Shown piece by piece: positions 5,431 through 10,685 of a stretch of 16,197 bases of DNA; position 1 is the first letter of the stretch; every line of letters begins with the position of its first letter. Below the pieces are notes generated by a model. The model did not search any database, had not been told where the DNA came from, and worked only from the letters and a program-made list of their open reading frames with translations. The translations under genes were made by a program, and so were the position numbers. This stretch comes from JBKJTP01 sp046590195 (GTDB lineage: Bacteria; Bacteroidota; Ignavibacteria; Palsa-1295). Where the stretch lies: assembly GCA_046590195.1 (NCBI GenBank), contig JBKJTP010000088.1, forward strand, positions 1 to 16,197, read 5' to 3'.

Positions 5431-5898
5431 GTGGAACTCAGCAAAAGCAACATGTCAATTGGCGTCATCCTCGGCCTGATGCAACATCAGGAGCCAGAGC
5501 ATATCCAGTTGAATCATATGGTCATTGAAGACCAATCCGAGAACCTGCTCGTCTCGCTTCCGTTGACGCACGTTCCTTCCTTCACGGTCCGATTCTCCGG
5601 ATTCGTTGATGTCGAATTCTTCATGGACAACCGCCACCGTCGCGTTACGCGGATGGTCATCCAGCAGTCCGCCATGACGTTCGAAGAACTCGAAGCCAAT
5701 GGTGAGCCCCTGCCTTCCCTTTCCATCGCCTGCACCGCCCTGAGCGACGATGAGCGTGTTCGTCTGGACAATGCCGCCCAGCGGTATATCCATCAGGGCA
5801 AAATGAAAGACCCTTCGTTGGGTGAATCGCTGCTTTCCAAGTACGTCGAGAAGGCGATGTTTGACCCCCGGAGGTTTGGGGGGATACATCATGCCTAA
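5431..5898 (+). CDS. Hypothetical soluble protein, GTG start, 155 aa
   Basis: AAGGA (5420-5424) is six bases before GTG at 5431. The internal ATG at 5452 has no ribosome-binding site. The product is soluble and mixed alpha/beta, with a beta-rich centre (ENLLVSLPLTHVPSFTVRFSG) and a helical C-terminal third (LSDDERVRLDNAAQRYIHQG). No motif, signal peptide or cysteine pattern points to a function. The codon use is GC-rich at third positions compared with the membrane cluster. The stop overlaps the start of the next gene by eight bases, so the pair is likely co-translated. Confidence 0.75.
   Translation: MELSKSNMSIGVILGLMQHQEPEHIQLNHMVIEDQSENLLVSLPLTHVPSFTVRFSGFVDVEFFMDNRHRRVTRMVIQQSAMTFEELEANGEPLPSLSIACTALSDDERVRLDNAAQRYIHQGKMKDPSLGESLLSKYVEKAMFDPRRFGGIHHA
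5865..5883 (+). promoter_or_regulatory. GC hairpin over the ribosome-binding site of the gene at 5891
   Basis: CCCCC (5865-5869) pairs with GGGGG (5878-5882). The loop shows GGAGG (5870-5874). The G-run nearest the ATG is in the stem. Ribosomes finishing the upstream gene would pass through and open it, which fits translational coupling. Confidence 0.45.
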
Positions 5899-6436
5899 TG
5901 ACCGCCCGGAAACTTCTGCGGCCCCGCATACCTGCCTACTGACAAACTACGGTATCAGCCAACAGACGGTTGATTCTGTAATTTCTGATATGGTCGGTTG
6001 GATGTCAGGTGATAACCTGACATGGACGCAGACCCGTTACATCTCACACTACATCGGACCGGGTAATAACCCGGTGGTCGAACTCCTGTTCTTCCATTAC
6101 GATGGAATCGCCGGTCGCGAGTTGGGTCAGGGTGGCGAAAACAACTACGCGAAGTTGTACCTCTACCGGGAACACTGTACCCTGAGCTTCAACGGAGATG
6201 ACGGTGAGAATTGCTGTGCGCTTCGGTTCAAGTATTCCACCAAGTGGCAGGAGACTAGCCCCGTCCTGTGTGACTTCCTGTTTCGCTATCTCAACCAGCA
6301 CCTGTTCAAGGTCTTCGCCAATGAACCACGTCGGTTCAACGGAAGCGATTCCGAAATCGAAGTCATCAAGGTGATGGTCGAGCTACTCGGTCGCATGGTG
6401 CAGATGCATCCGGAAACAGAAGAACACGCAGCGTAA
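5891..6436 (+). CDS. Hypothetical soluble protein, 181 aa
   Basis: The frame is open from 5822 but that part lies inside the upstream gene. The ATG at 5891, seven bases after a G-rich stretch, gives the credible product MPNDRPETSAAPHTCLLTNY. The protein is mixed alpha/beta with segments NPVVELLFFHYDGIAGREL and YAKLYLYREHCTLSFNGDDG. A C-terminal helix carries SEIEVIKVMVELLGRMVQMH. Cysteines are scattered (NCCALRF) without a metal-site pattern. I do not recognise it. It is followed by an intrinsic terminator, which ends this unit. Confidence 0.75.
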   Translation: MPNDRPETSAAPHTCLLTNYGISQQTVDSVISDMVGWMSGDNLTWTQTRYISHYIGPGNNPVVELLFFHYDGIAGRELGQGGENNYAKLYLYREHCTLSFNGDDGENCCALRFKYSTKWQETSPVLCDFLFRYLNQHLFKVFANEPRRFNGSDSEIEVIKVMVELLGRMVQMHPETEEHAA

Positions 6437-6460
6437 CACCTCAACGGTTTACATGGAAAC

Positions 6461-6485
6461 AAGGGGAGTGTATACTCCCCTTTTT
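6461..6485 (+). terminator. Intrinsic terminator
   Basis: AAGGGGAGT and ACTCCCCTT form a nine-base stem with a GTAT loop, continuing into TTTTTG. It falls inside the extended frame starting at 6453. This is why the next gene is placed at 6519 instead. Confidence 0.8.
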
Positions 6486-6495
6486 GTTGCCCAAA

Positions 6496-6515
6496 ATAAC
6501 TACAAGAGGCGTTAT
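6496..6515 (+). promoter_or_regulatory. Short hairpin with Shine-Dalgarno in the loop
   Basis: ATAAC (6496-6500) and GTTAT (6511-6515) pair perfectly, leaving AAGAGG in a ten-base loop nine bases before the ATG at 6519. Confidence 0.35.
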
Positions 6516-6518
6516 ACT

Positions 6519-7001
6519 ATGCGTAAGTTTCTAGGCTTGTTCGGTGTGAAGCCGCCCAAGGATTTGTTCTTCGATTACGTCACGAGCGTGTTGGATGACA
6601 TTGACACCGACGCTATGCGTCGCGTCGGTGATAACGTCTACGCGATTGGTAACGATATGCACGTGTTCGTCAAGTACCTGACGCCGGATTGCTTCGATGA
6701 GATTGAGGTACAGGTAGACTACCTGCCGGGTCGAGGAATGAATGTGGTTATTAGGAACTATGCTGAACATCTGGTCGTACTCAGCCACGCGATGCGTGGT
6801 GACTGTATCATCATGAAATTCCCTGTCCCCACGGAATCGTTCGCATTAGGTGCCTATCGTAAGAAGATGGATGCCTTCGGTGAACGGGTGATGACTGCGA
6901 TTAACAGGTTGGACAGTTCGCCTTTACCAGAATGTAACAGTTCAAGCGGACCACTACCGTTTCTCCGATTAGTCGGTCGGAGAGTTCACATTTACGATTA
7001 G
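6519..7001 (+). CDS. Hypothetical protein with acquired C-terminal tail, 160 aa
   Basis: AAGAGG precedes the ATG at 6519. An upstream ATG at 6453 would place the terminator inside the gene. The product begins MRKFLGLFGVKPPKDLFF, then an acidic domain (VLDDIDTDAMRRVGDNVYAI) and a beta-rich core (EIEVQVDYLPGRGMNVVIRN, HLVVLSHAM). No family is recognised. From about residue 128 the coding strand runs through two imperfect extra copies of the 3' end of the convergent gene, read antisense, so the last 33 residues look acquired. Its stop shares TTAG with that neighbour's stop. Confidence 0.7.
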   Translation: MRKFLGLFGVKPPKDLFFDYVTSVLDDIDTDAMRRVGDNVYAIGNDMHVFVKYLTPDCFDEIEVQVDYLPGRGMNVVIRNYAEHLVVLSHAMRGDCIIMKFPVPTESFALGAYRKKMDAFGERVMTAINRLDSSPLPECNSSSGPLPFLRLVGRRVHIYD

Positions 7002-7024
7002 TAGGTCGGGCAGTTCGCTTTAAG
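6898..7024. repeat. Three imperfect copies of a 30-base gene end
   Basis: Copies at 6898-6927, 6966-6995 and 6995-7024 share CGATTA, then GG-T-GG, AGTTC and TTTA in register. The third is the true end of the minus-strand gene. Read on the minus strand, the copies end KANCPTC-stop, NVNSPTD-stop and KANCPTY-stop. Between copies 1 and 2, 6928-6965 also matches about 40 bases upstream in the minus gene (ETVVVRLNCYI versus ETVVCYLNGYI). Confidence 0.75.
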
Positions 7025-7564
7025 GTACGGCTTGTCTGGAATGTAACCGTTCAAGTAACACACCACGGTTTCCGGGCTAATCTGCTCGTTGTTGAGCTTG
7101 GAAACGATGGGTCCGAACGGTTCCAGCATCCTATAGTTCAGACCGTCTAGGAAGCCCACTATGAACTTCATGCGGGCTTCGTTGCTCACGGTACCATCCG
7201 GGTTGTCAGGCTTCCCGTAGGACGCCGCAAGGCGGTCTAACTTTATCCAGACATCGGTGTAGTCGATGGCCGTCGATTCCGGAGAGGACGGCATAATAGA
7301 GGTCTGATCCAACGCTACAATCTTCGGTGACATTGGTTGTAGTCGGTCGCCCTTGCTCTGCGGCGTTACGGCCACGATGTTAGGGTCTGGGACGGAGTCA
7401 TTACGCTCTTGAGCGTGACCCATCACACGGAGACTGTCAGCCACGATGAAACCAACAAACGCAATAACGCCCGCCGCGATGATACTCAGGGCGAGCGCCT
7501 TGCTTGATTTGTGTTGCCTGATGTCAGTTTCCCGCCGGGGCGGAAGACTCGTTTGTGACGCCAT
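6998..7564 (-). CDS. Single-span membrane-anchored hypothetical protein, 188 aa
   Basis: The start at 7564 has only a weak GAGA upstream. It overlaps the end of the preceding gene by 41 bases, so coupling is likely. A basic N terminus (PPRRETDIRQHKSSK) leads into a transmembrane helix (residues 23-44, ALALSIIAAGVIAFVGFIVADS), then a long disordered linker. A folded C-terminal domain from about residue 100 carries WIKLDRLAASYG, FIVGFLDGLNYR and ETVVCYLNGYI. The C-terminal part should be periplasmic. The family is unknown. The end of this gene is partly duplicated downstream, inside the tail of the convergent gene. Confidence 0.7.
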   Translation of the reverse strand: MASQTSLPPRRETDIRQHKSSKALALSIIAAGVIAFVGFIVADSLRVMGHAQERNDSVPDPNIVAVTPQSKGDRLQPMSPKIVALDQTSIMPSSPESTAIDYTDVWIKLDRLAASYGKPDNPDGTVSNEARMKFIVGFLDGLNYRMLEPFGPIVSKLNNEQISPETVVCYLNGYIPDKPYLKANCPTY

Positions 7565-7925
7565 GTGCGTGTCTCAGCGATTCACCAAGAATCCGTAAGG
7601 ATTCCTTTTCGTTATCACTCGGCGACAGGCCCTTGACCTCATTGCGGGAGGCTAGGTCGAGGAATTGCGCCAAGCTGATGTTGTCCCAAGAAGTGACGGC
7701 GGTCGTAACCGAATCACACCCTTCACAATCTATATAGCTGGGACTCTCGCACAAGTGCTTGAGGGTGGAATAGCAGTTGAAGATGTCCCGGAAAAGGACA
7801 TCCGGAGTCGAACGCAACGCTTCCTTGCCTACACTACCGAGAACATGTGCAACATCGTTCGCGACAGTACGGTTCGTCTGAAGGAGGAATCCATTCCGGG
7901 TGCTGTTCATCGGGCCGGGAAGCAT
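7524..7925 (-). CDS. Hypothetical protein with C-x7-C-x2-C cluster, 133 aa
   Basis: The frame is open from a TTG at 7979. AGGAG seven bases before the ATG at 7925 fixes the start there (MLPGPMNSTRNGF). The product is soluble, with a central cysteine group (LCESPSYIDCEGCDS) that could bind a metal, and helical flanks (HVLGSVGKEAL, SLAQFLDLASRNE). No family is recognised. It is the first gene of a two-gene minus-strand unit driven by the promoter at 7951-7979. It diverges from the gene at 7997. Confidence 0.7.
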   Translation of the reverse strand: MLPGPMNSTRNGFLLQTNRTVANDVAHVLGSVGKEALRSTPDVLFRDIFNCYSTLKHLCESPSYIDCEGCDSVTTAVTSWDNISLAQFLDLASRNEVKGLSPSDNEKESLRILGESLRHAHGVTNESSAPAGN

Positions 7926-7950
7926 GTAGAATCTCCTGTTGAGGGAAGCG

Positions 7951-7979
7951 ATATTAATACAATTACAGAATTGGGTCAA
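7951..7979 (-). promoter_or_regulatory. Sigma70-like promoter, minus strand
   Basis: On the minus strand TTGACC (7974-7979) is followed after exactly 17 bases by TAATAT (7951-7956). Transcription would start near 7944, upstream of the AGGAG at 7933-7937. The -35 lies within the inverted repeat at 7970-7985. Confidence 0.5.
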
Positions 7980-7985
7980 CCCAAT
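7970..7985. promoter_or_regulatory. Inverted repeat, possible operator or RNA hairpin
   Basis: ATTGGGTCAACCCAAT is a perfect inverted repeat with a two-base centre, or in RNA a six-base stem with a TCAA tetraloop. It covers the minus-strand -35 box and lies five bases upstream of the GAGGGA of the plus-strand gene, so it could control both. Confidence 0.45.
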
Positions 7986-7996
7986 CGAGGGAAAAT

Positions 7997-8194
7997 ATGC
8001 AAAAGAAGGACATTTTCGAGATTACAGATATGGTAACCGTGACCGAGTTGGCGGCTTCGGTCCTCGCTGAGGGTGACCATACGGAGGATTACGTGGCCGG
8101 AGTCTACGCCGGCATGGAGCTTCTAGCCAGTGCCTTGGCCCGATCCATGACCGAGAAGGGTCACCGGATTTCCAAGAAGAGACGTAAGGCTTGA
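7997..8194 (+). CDS. Small hypothetical protein, 65 aa
   Basis: GAGGGA is five bases before the ATG. The product (MQKKDIFEITDMVTVTELAA) has an acidic helical body and a very basic C terminus (KGHRISKKRRKA) that could contact nucleic acid. Its middle (GDHTEDYVAGVYAGMELLASALA) looks like a single amphipathic helix. No known family. It is divergent from the gene at 7925 and followed 30 bases later by the lipoprotein gene. Confidence 0.65.
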   Translation: MQKKDIFEITDMVTVTELAASVLAEGDHTEDYVAGVYAGMELLASALARSMTEKGHRISKKRRKA

Positions 8195-8202
8195 ATAAAT
8201 AA
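8194..8202 (+). promoter_or_regulatory. AATAAATAA motif, T4-late-promoter-like
   Basis: AATAAATA matches TATAAATA at seven of eight positions and shares the TAAATAA core with five other sites here. It starts at the last base of the preceding gene's TGA stop and is 22 bases before the lipoprotein start. Confidence 0.4.
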
Positions 8203-8203
8203 A

Positions 8204-8221
8204 GGATTACGAGGTTAATCC
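8204..8221 (+). promoter_or_regulatory. Hairpin with Shine-Dalgarno hexaloop
   Basis: GGATTA (8204-8209) and TAATCC (8216-8221) pair perfectly around the loop CGAGGT, which carries the Shine-Dalgarno GAGG. The ATG follows at 8224. Confidence 0.55.
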
Positions 8222-8223
8222 TG

Positions 8224-8508
8224 ATGAACAAGCTTTTCCTACTCGCATCTCTTCTTTTCTTGTCTGCCTGTCACAAACCAGAGCAGCCACCACAAGCCGC
8301 TTCCGATCCGGAGGTGCTAATTACTTGCACCTATAAATACAGTGATGAATACAATGTCGAGTTCCTTGAAAAGAACAAGGTCGAGTATCATCCTTCCATG
8401 TTCGCAGACTTGGTAGTGTGGCACATAACAGACTTGAACGGTCGCCGTTGGTCTATCAACGAGTACGAGTGGAAAGACTACACGTGCGTTTCCAACCCGC
8501 AGGAATAA
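8224..8508 (+). CDS. Putative lipoprotein, 94 aa
   Basis: The N terminus MNKLFLLASLLFLSACHKPE is a typical lipoprotein signal. The lipobox LSAC gives lipidated Cys16, and no Asp follows at +2. A short linker (PEQPPQAASDPE) leads to a small domain of about 65 residues with two further cysteines (LITCTYKYSDEY and KDYTCVSNPQE) likely joined by a disulphide. It should sit in the envelope. Phage lipoproteins of this size can act in superinfection exclusion (as T5 Llp does) or as outer-membrane spanins, but no dedicated inner-membrane spanin partner is evident next to it. The function is therefore open. Confidence 0.75.
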   Translation: MNKLFLLASLLFLSACHKPEQPPQAASDPEVLITCTYKYSDEYNVEFLEKNKVEYHPSMFADLVVWHITDLNGRRWSINEYEWKDYTCVSNPQE

Positions 8509-8512
8509 TACA

Positions 8513-9013
8513 ATGAAACTAGCTCTAATCACAGAAGACACAGACAAGTCCGAGAAGGACAAGGAAACACCACAGGCCGGTGACTTGGGTCAGTACATCA
8601 CCACCAAGCAGGCTGCCGAAATTCTAGGCGTTGATGCTTCTCGCGTTCGCCAGTTCATTATGGATGGCCGTCTGAAGGCACATAACCCGGTTCCGGGTCG
8701 CCGCGACAACTTCCTCAAGCGTGCGGACGTTGAGTCCTTTGACAAGCAGCCGCGTGAGCGTACTGGTCGTCCGGACGAAGGTAAGGGTACGTCTGAGAAG
8801 AAGGAATCCGTTGAAGCCGACTTTGCAGCAGAATTGATTGTCGAAGAAACTGAGAAGGGTGAGTACACCCACGAAATCTACGACCGCAAGGAGAAGAAGG
8901 TTGTTGGTAAGTACAAGAATGCTAGTAAAGCTCGTCTCCGTGCAGACAAACTAGACAACGAATACGGTGCGTATCGTTACAGTGCCCGTAGAATAGGCTC
9001 ACAAGACGCGTAA
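8513..9013 (+). CDS. Helix-turn-helix (excisionase/HTH_17-type) DNA-binding protein, 166 aa
   Basis: Residues 28-78 match the winged-HTH layout of excisionase/MerR-like domains: YITTKQAAEILGVDASRVRQ (helix-turn-helix), then a wing (DGRLKAHNPVPGRRDNFLKR) and DVESF. A charged linker follows (RERTGRPDEGKGTSEKKE). The C-terminal module (HEIYDRKEKKVVGKYKNASK ... LDNEYGAYRYSARRI) resembles a small repeat seen alone in many phage proteins. It likely binds DNA as a regulator. Its targets may include the inverted repeats noted in this window, but that is only a guess. AGGA lies eight bases before the ATG. The lipoprotein stop is four bases upstream, so they are probably co-transcribed. Confidence 0.75.
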   Translation: MKLALITEDTDKSEKDKETPQAGDLGQYITTKQAAEILGVDASRVRQFIMDGRLKAHNPVPGRRDNFLKRADVESFDKQPRERTGRPDEGKGTSEKKESVEADFAAELIVEETEKGEYTHEIYDRKEKKVVGKYKNASKARLRADKLDNEYGAYRYSARRIGSQDA

Positions 9014-9016
9014 CTC

Positions 9017-9045
9017 TTGACCGAATTGGTCGGCCTCTATATACT
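9017..9045 (+). promoter_or_regulatory. Sigma70-like promoter for glutaredoxin
   Basis: TTGACC (9017-9022), a 17-base spacer and TATACT (9040-9045), identical in both boxes and spacing to the promoter at 12241. GACC and GGTC flank GAATT across the -35, a possible operator. Start near 9052. Confidence 0.65.
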
Positions 9046-9069
9046 TGTTCCATACTAACAGGAGTTAAC

Positions 9070-9312
9070 ATGAGCTTCGAGATTTACACCAAAGAAAATT
9101 GCAGCTATTGCACACAGGCTAAGTCACTACTTCAGCAGCGCAAGCTTGCCTACACTGAGATTCCATTCAGCGTGGAACTCAAAGAAAGCATTCAAGCACG
9201 CGCTCCTGAAGGCATCACCATCCGAACAGTACCGCAGATTTTCCTAGATGGTGAATATGTCGGTGGGTATCTACAGCTTGTAGAGTACCTAGCGAAGAAT
9301 CCGCAAATCTAA
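9070..9312 (+). CDS. Glutaredoxin, 80 aa
   Basis: This is a small thioredoxin-fold redox protein. The active site is Cys11-Ser-Tyr-Cys14 (KENCSYCTQA). The cis-proline is Pro55 in RTVPQIFLDG, followed by the glutathione-binding GG at 65-66 (YVGGYLQL). Length and motif order fit a dithiol glutaredoxin of the NrdH/Grx1 class. In phages these commonly serve as electron donors for ribonucleotide reductase. No reductase gene is in this window, so the partner is unseen. AGGAGT lies before the ATG inside a short TAAC/GTTA hairpin. The gene forms a single transcription unit, with its own promoter (9017) and terminator (9319). Confidence 0.92.
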   Translation: MSFEIYTKENCSYCTQAKSLLQQRKLAYTEIPFSVELKESIQARAPEGITIRTVPQIFLDGEYVGGYLQLVEYLAKNPQI

Positions 9313-9318
9313 ACCATT

Positions 9319-9345
9319 AAGGCCCCTCACGGGGCCTTTTCTTTT
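9319..9345 (+). terminator. Intrinsic terminator after glutaredoxin
   Basis: AAGGCCCC (9319-9326) and GGGGCCTT (9331-9338) form an eight-base stem with loop TCAC, followed by TTCTTTT. It ends the single-gene glutaredoxin unit. Confidence 0.88.
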
Positions 9346-9357
9346 GGTGTGTTCCTT

Positions 9358-9382
9358 GCTATCCTACGTTTCAAGAGGATGC
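9358..9382 (+). promoter_or_regulatory. Hairpin including the macro-gene ribosome-binding site
   Basis: GC and ATCCT (9358-9365, one bulged T) pair with AGGATGC (9376-9382). AAGAGG at 9373-9378 is split between loop and stem. The ATG is at 9387. Confidence 0.35.
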
Positions 9383-9386
9383 AATT

Positions 9387-9857
9387 ATGTTAAAGTTCGC
9401 AGCGAACAGTGACATCACCAAGGTCGAAAGCGGTATTGTTGCCCAAGGCGTAAATTGTCAAGGTGTAATGGGGTCCGGCGTGGCTCTAGCCATCCGCAAG
9501 CGTTGGCCGGTAGTGTACGATTACTACAAGCACTACGTCGGCACAGTGGAAGCTCATGAACGCGACAGGCTGCTAGGCTCATGCAGCATCATCCGCATCA
9601 ATGACCAGATATGGGTTGCCAACTGCTTTACACAGTTCACTTATGGCGGTGACGGAGCCCGCTACGCCGACCCGGATGCCGTCAAGAGTTCACTCGAATT
9701 CGTCTTCACTCATGCGCAAGCACTCGGAACCGTAGTCCACGCACCACGAATCGCCTCCGACTTGGGCGGTCTGGACTGGGCCACCGAGGTACTACCCATT
9801 TTCGAAGCCCTAAATAATGAATATGACGACGTGAACGTTGTCATCCATTCACTATGA
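9387..9857 (+). CDS. Macro-domain protein (ADP-ribose-1''-phosphate phosphatase-like), 156 aa
   Basis: The whole protein is one macro domain. The first ligand loop is GIVAQGVNCQGVMGSGVALA (residues 16-35), with the conserved Asn23 and the glycine-rich diphosphate segment. IRKRWP follows. A beta strand (QIWVANCFTQFTYGG) precedes the second loop PRIASDLGGLDW. This layout is that of the Poa1p/phage type, whose members bind ADP-ribose and often remove the 1''-phosphate from ADP-ribose-1''-phosphate. The DarG antitoxin domain is related. Here it may clear ADP-ribose products of tRNA repair or reverse ADP-ribosylation. The CTAAATAAT motif for the next gene lies inside its 3' end. Confidence 0.88.
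   Translation: MLKFAANSDITKVESGIVAQGVNCQGVMGSGVALAIRKRWPVVYDYYKHYVGTVEAHERDRLLGSCSIIRINDQIWVANCFTQFTYGGDGARYADPDAVKSSLEFVFTHAQALGTVVHAPRIASDLGGLDWATEVLPIFEALNNEYDDVNVVIHSL
9810..9818 (+). promoter_or_regulatory. CTAAATAAT motif (T4-late-promoter-like)
   Basis: It lies within the last codons of the macro gene, 48 bases before the ATG at 9867. It is one of four identical nine-base copies in the window. The codons it covers (CTA AAT AAT) encode ordinary residues, so the match could also be chance at this one site. Confidence 0.4.
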
Positions 9858-9866
9858 GGATTTGAC

Positions 9867-10055
9867 ATGGATAAGCTAATCATCGACAATGATGACTTGA
9901 AGTACCGAGTGATTGACTCGGATGGTAAGATTCTACGGGAGTCCCTAAGCCGTGTAGCGGCTGAGCGTTTCGTGGAAGGTCTGGACGAAGCTGTTCAGGC
10001 TGATGTGAAAATTGTTCCTGTTGGCCCGACCGGCAAGCAAGTTCTGTTCGGTTAA
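9867..10055 (+). CDS. Small hypothetical protein, 62 aa
   Basis: GAGGA eight bases upstream supports the ATG. The product (MDKLIIDNDDLKYRVIDSDG) is a small alpha/beta protein. Two beta strands (KYRVIDSDGKIL) are followed by a helix (RVAAERFVEGLDEAVQ) and a strand (ADVKIVPVGPTGKQVL). This strand-helix-strand shape with VIDSDGKIL...AERFV recalls the small phage module seen at the C terminus of the HTH protein, but identity is low. The function is unknown. Confidence 0.65.
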   Translation: MDKLIIDNDDLKYRVIDSDGKILRESLSRVAAERFVEGLDEAVQADVKIVPVGPTGKQVLFG

Positions 10056-10068
10056 TTTTCCCGGTTCT

Positions 10069-10102
10069 GGTGTGGTTGTGACTAAATAATTGCAACCACA
10101 CC
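10069..10102 (+). repeat. Ten-base inverted repeat enclosing a CTAAATAAT motif
   Basis: GGTGTGGTTG (10069-10078) and CAACCACACC (10093-10102) are perfect inverted repeats around 14 bases that contain CTAAATAAT (10082-10090). No T-run follows, so it is not a standard terminator. AAGGA and the ATG at 10117 come next. Confidence 0.65.
10082..10090 (+). promoter_or_regulatory. CTAAATAAT motif (T4-late-promoter-like)
   Basis: A T4-late-like start would fall near 10097 and give a leader of about 20 bases with AAGGA (10107-10111) before the ATG at 10117. The flanking inverted repeat may be an operator on this promoter or a hairpin in read-through transcripts. Confidence 0.45.
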
Positions 10103-10116
10103 TACCAAGGATTCTT

Positions 10117-10323
10117 ATGCCACGCAGAGCCAGTAAAAACACGCGACTTATGGAAGAGTTGCAAGAACAGTTGGATGAAGTCAAAGCGGTACTGAAATCC
10201 TACGACTTCGATGTTGAAGACTGTGACGTAGATGAGCAAGAATGCGCTAAGGAACACGGCGAAGAGTTGTTCCGGATTTACCAGCTATTGAAAGAAATAG
10301 AAGAGATAGCAAAGGAAGAGTAA
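10117..10323 (+). CDS. Acidic coiled-coil protein, 68 aa
   Basis: The ATG at 10117 follows AAGGA by five bases. An upstream in-frame TTG at 10090 lies in the promoter hairpin and is rejected. A basic start (MPRRASKNTRLMEEL) leads into a heptad-like helix (LQEQLDEVKAVLKSYDF), then a strongly acidic stretch (DVEDCDVDEQECAKEHGEE) with two cysteines, and a second helix (LFRIYQLLKEIEEIAKEE). It is likely a small dimeric coiled-coil protein. The function is unknown. The stop overlaps the putative 2H phosphoesterase start (TAATG), so the two are made together and may interact. Confidence 0.7.
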   Translation: MPRRASKNTRLMEELQEQLDEVKAVLKSYDFDVEDCDVDEQECAKEHGEELFRIYQLLKEIEEIAKEE

Positions 10324-10685
10324 TGTACACTGGCTACCTGCTGACTGAAAAGACGCGCAAGACGCTTCTGGCTCAGTTCCCTGCCACATACTCCAACGTA
10401 GTGGCCCATCACATCACGGAAAAATTCGGTGTCCCCGGTGATACCGCGCCTCCGGCCGCACCTAAGAGTGTGGCCGTCGTTGGTTATATCGACTCTGGTG
10501 ATGGGGTTGAGGGTCTGCTTGTCGAAATCAACGGCAGCAGCGACCGTCCGGGCGGTGGCAAGTACCACATCACGTGGAGTCTCGCTGACGGACGCAAGGC
10601 TGTCGAGACCAACGTCTATACCAACCGCGCCAAGCCGGTTGCGCCTATCGCCATCGAAGTCGAACCGAAAACGTTCACCCGATGA
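10323..10685 (+). CDS. Putative 2H phosphoesterase, 120 aa
   Basis: Two H-x-T motifs define the call: His30-Ile-Thr32 in AHHITEKFG and His82-Ile-Thr84 in KYHITWSLADG. They are separated by beta-type segments (SVAVVGYIDSG, VEGLLVEING). This is the catalytic pattern of the 2H superfamily (LigT, yeast Cpd1, T4 Acb1), which act on 2',3'-cyclic phosphates, 2'-5' bonds or cyclic oligonucleotides. The length is short for the family. A role in opening ADP-ribose 1'',2''-cyclic phosphate or RNA ends, or as an anti-CBASS nuclease, is inference. It sits in a tightly overlapping operon with DUF4326, one transcription unit after the macro domain. Confidence 0.6.
   Translation: MYTGYLLTEKTRKTLLAQFPATYSNVVAHHITEKFGVPGDTAPPAAPKSVAVVGYIDSGDGVEGLLVEINGSSDRPGGGKYHITWSLADGRKAVETNVYTNRAKPVAPIAIEVEPKTFTR

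Noticed and set aside
5288..5479. 63-codon plus-strand frame in the long intergenic gap
   Set aside because: No ribosome-binding site, overlaps the better supported GTG-start gene at 5431, and the composition is not protein-like. The inverted repeats explain the region better.
5455..5892. 145-codon minus-strand frame opposite the gene at 5431
   Set aside because: Antisense shadow. The plus-strand gene has a good ribosome site and is coupled to the next gene.
6453..6518. Upstream extension of the gene at 6519
   Set aside because: It contains the intrinsic terminator at 6461-6485, while AAGAGG properly spaced from 6519 marks the real start.
6513..6518. TATACT directly before the ATG at 6519 as a promoter
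   Set aside because: No -35 at acceptable spacing, and the transcript would begin inside the gene without its ribosome site.
7665..8036. 123-codon plus-strand frame over the divergent region
   Set aside because: It would run through the minus-strand promoter, the inverted repeat and the start of the gene at 7997. No ribosome site.
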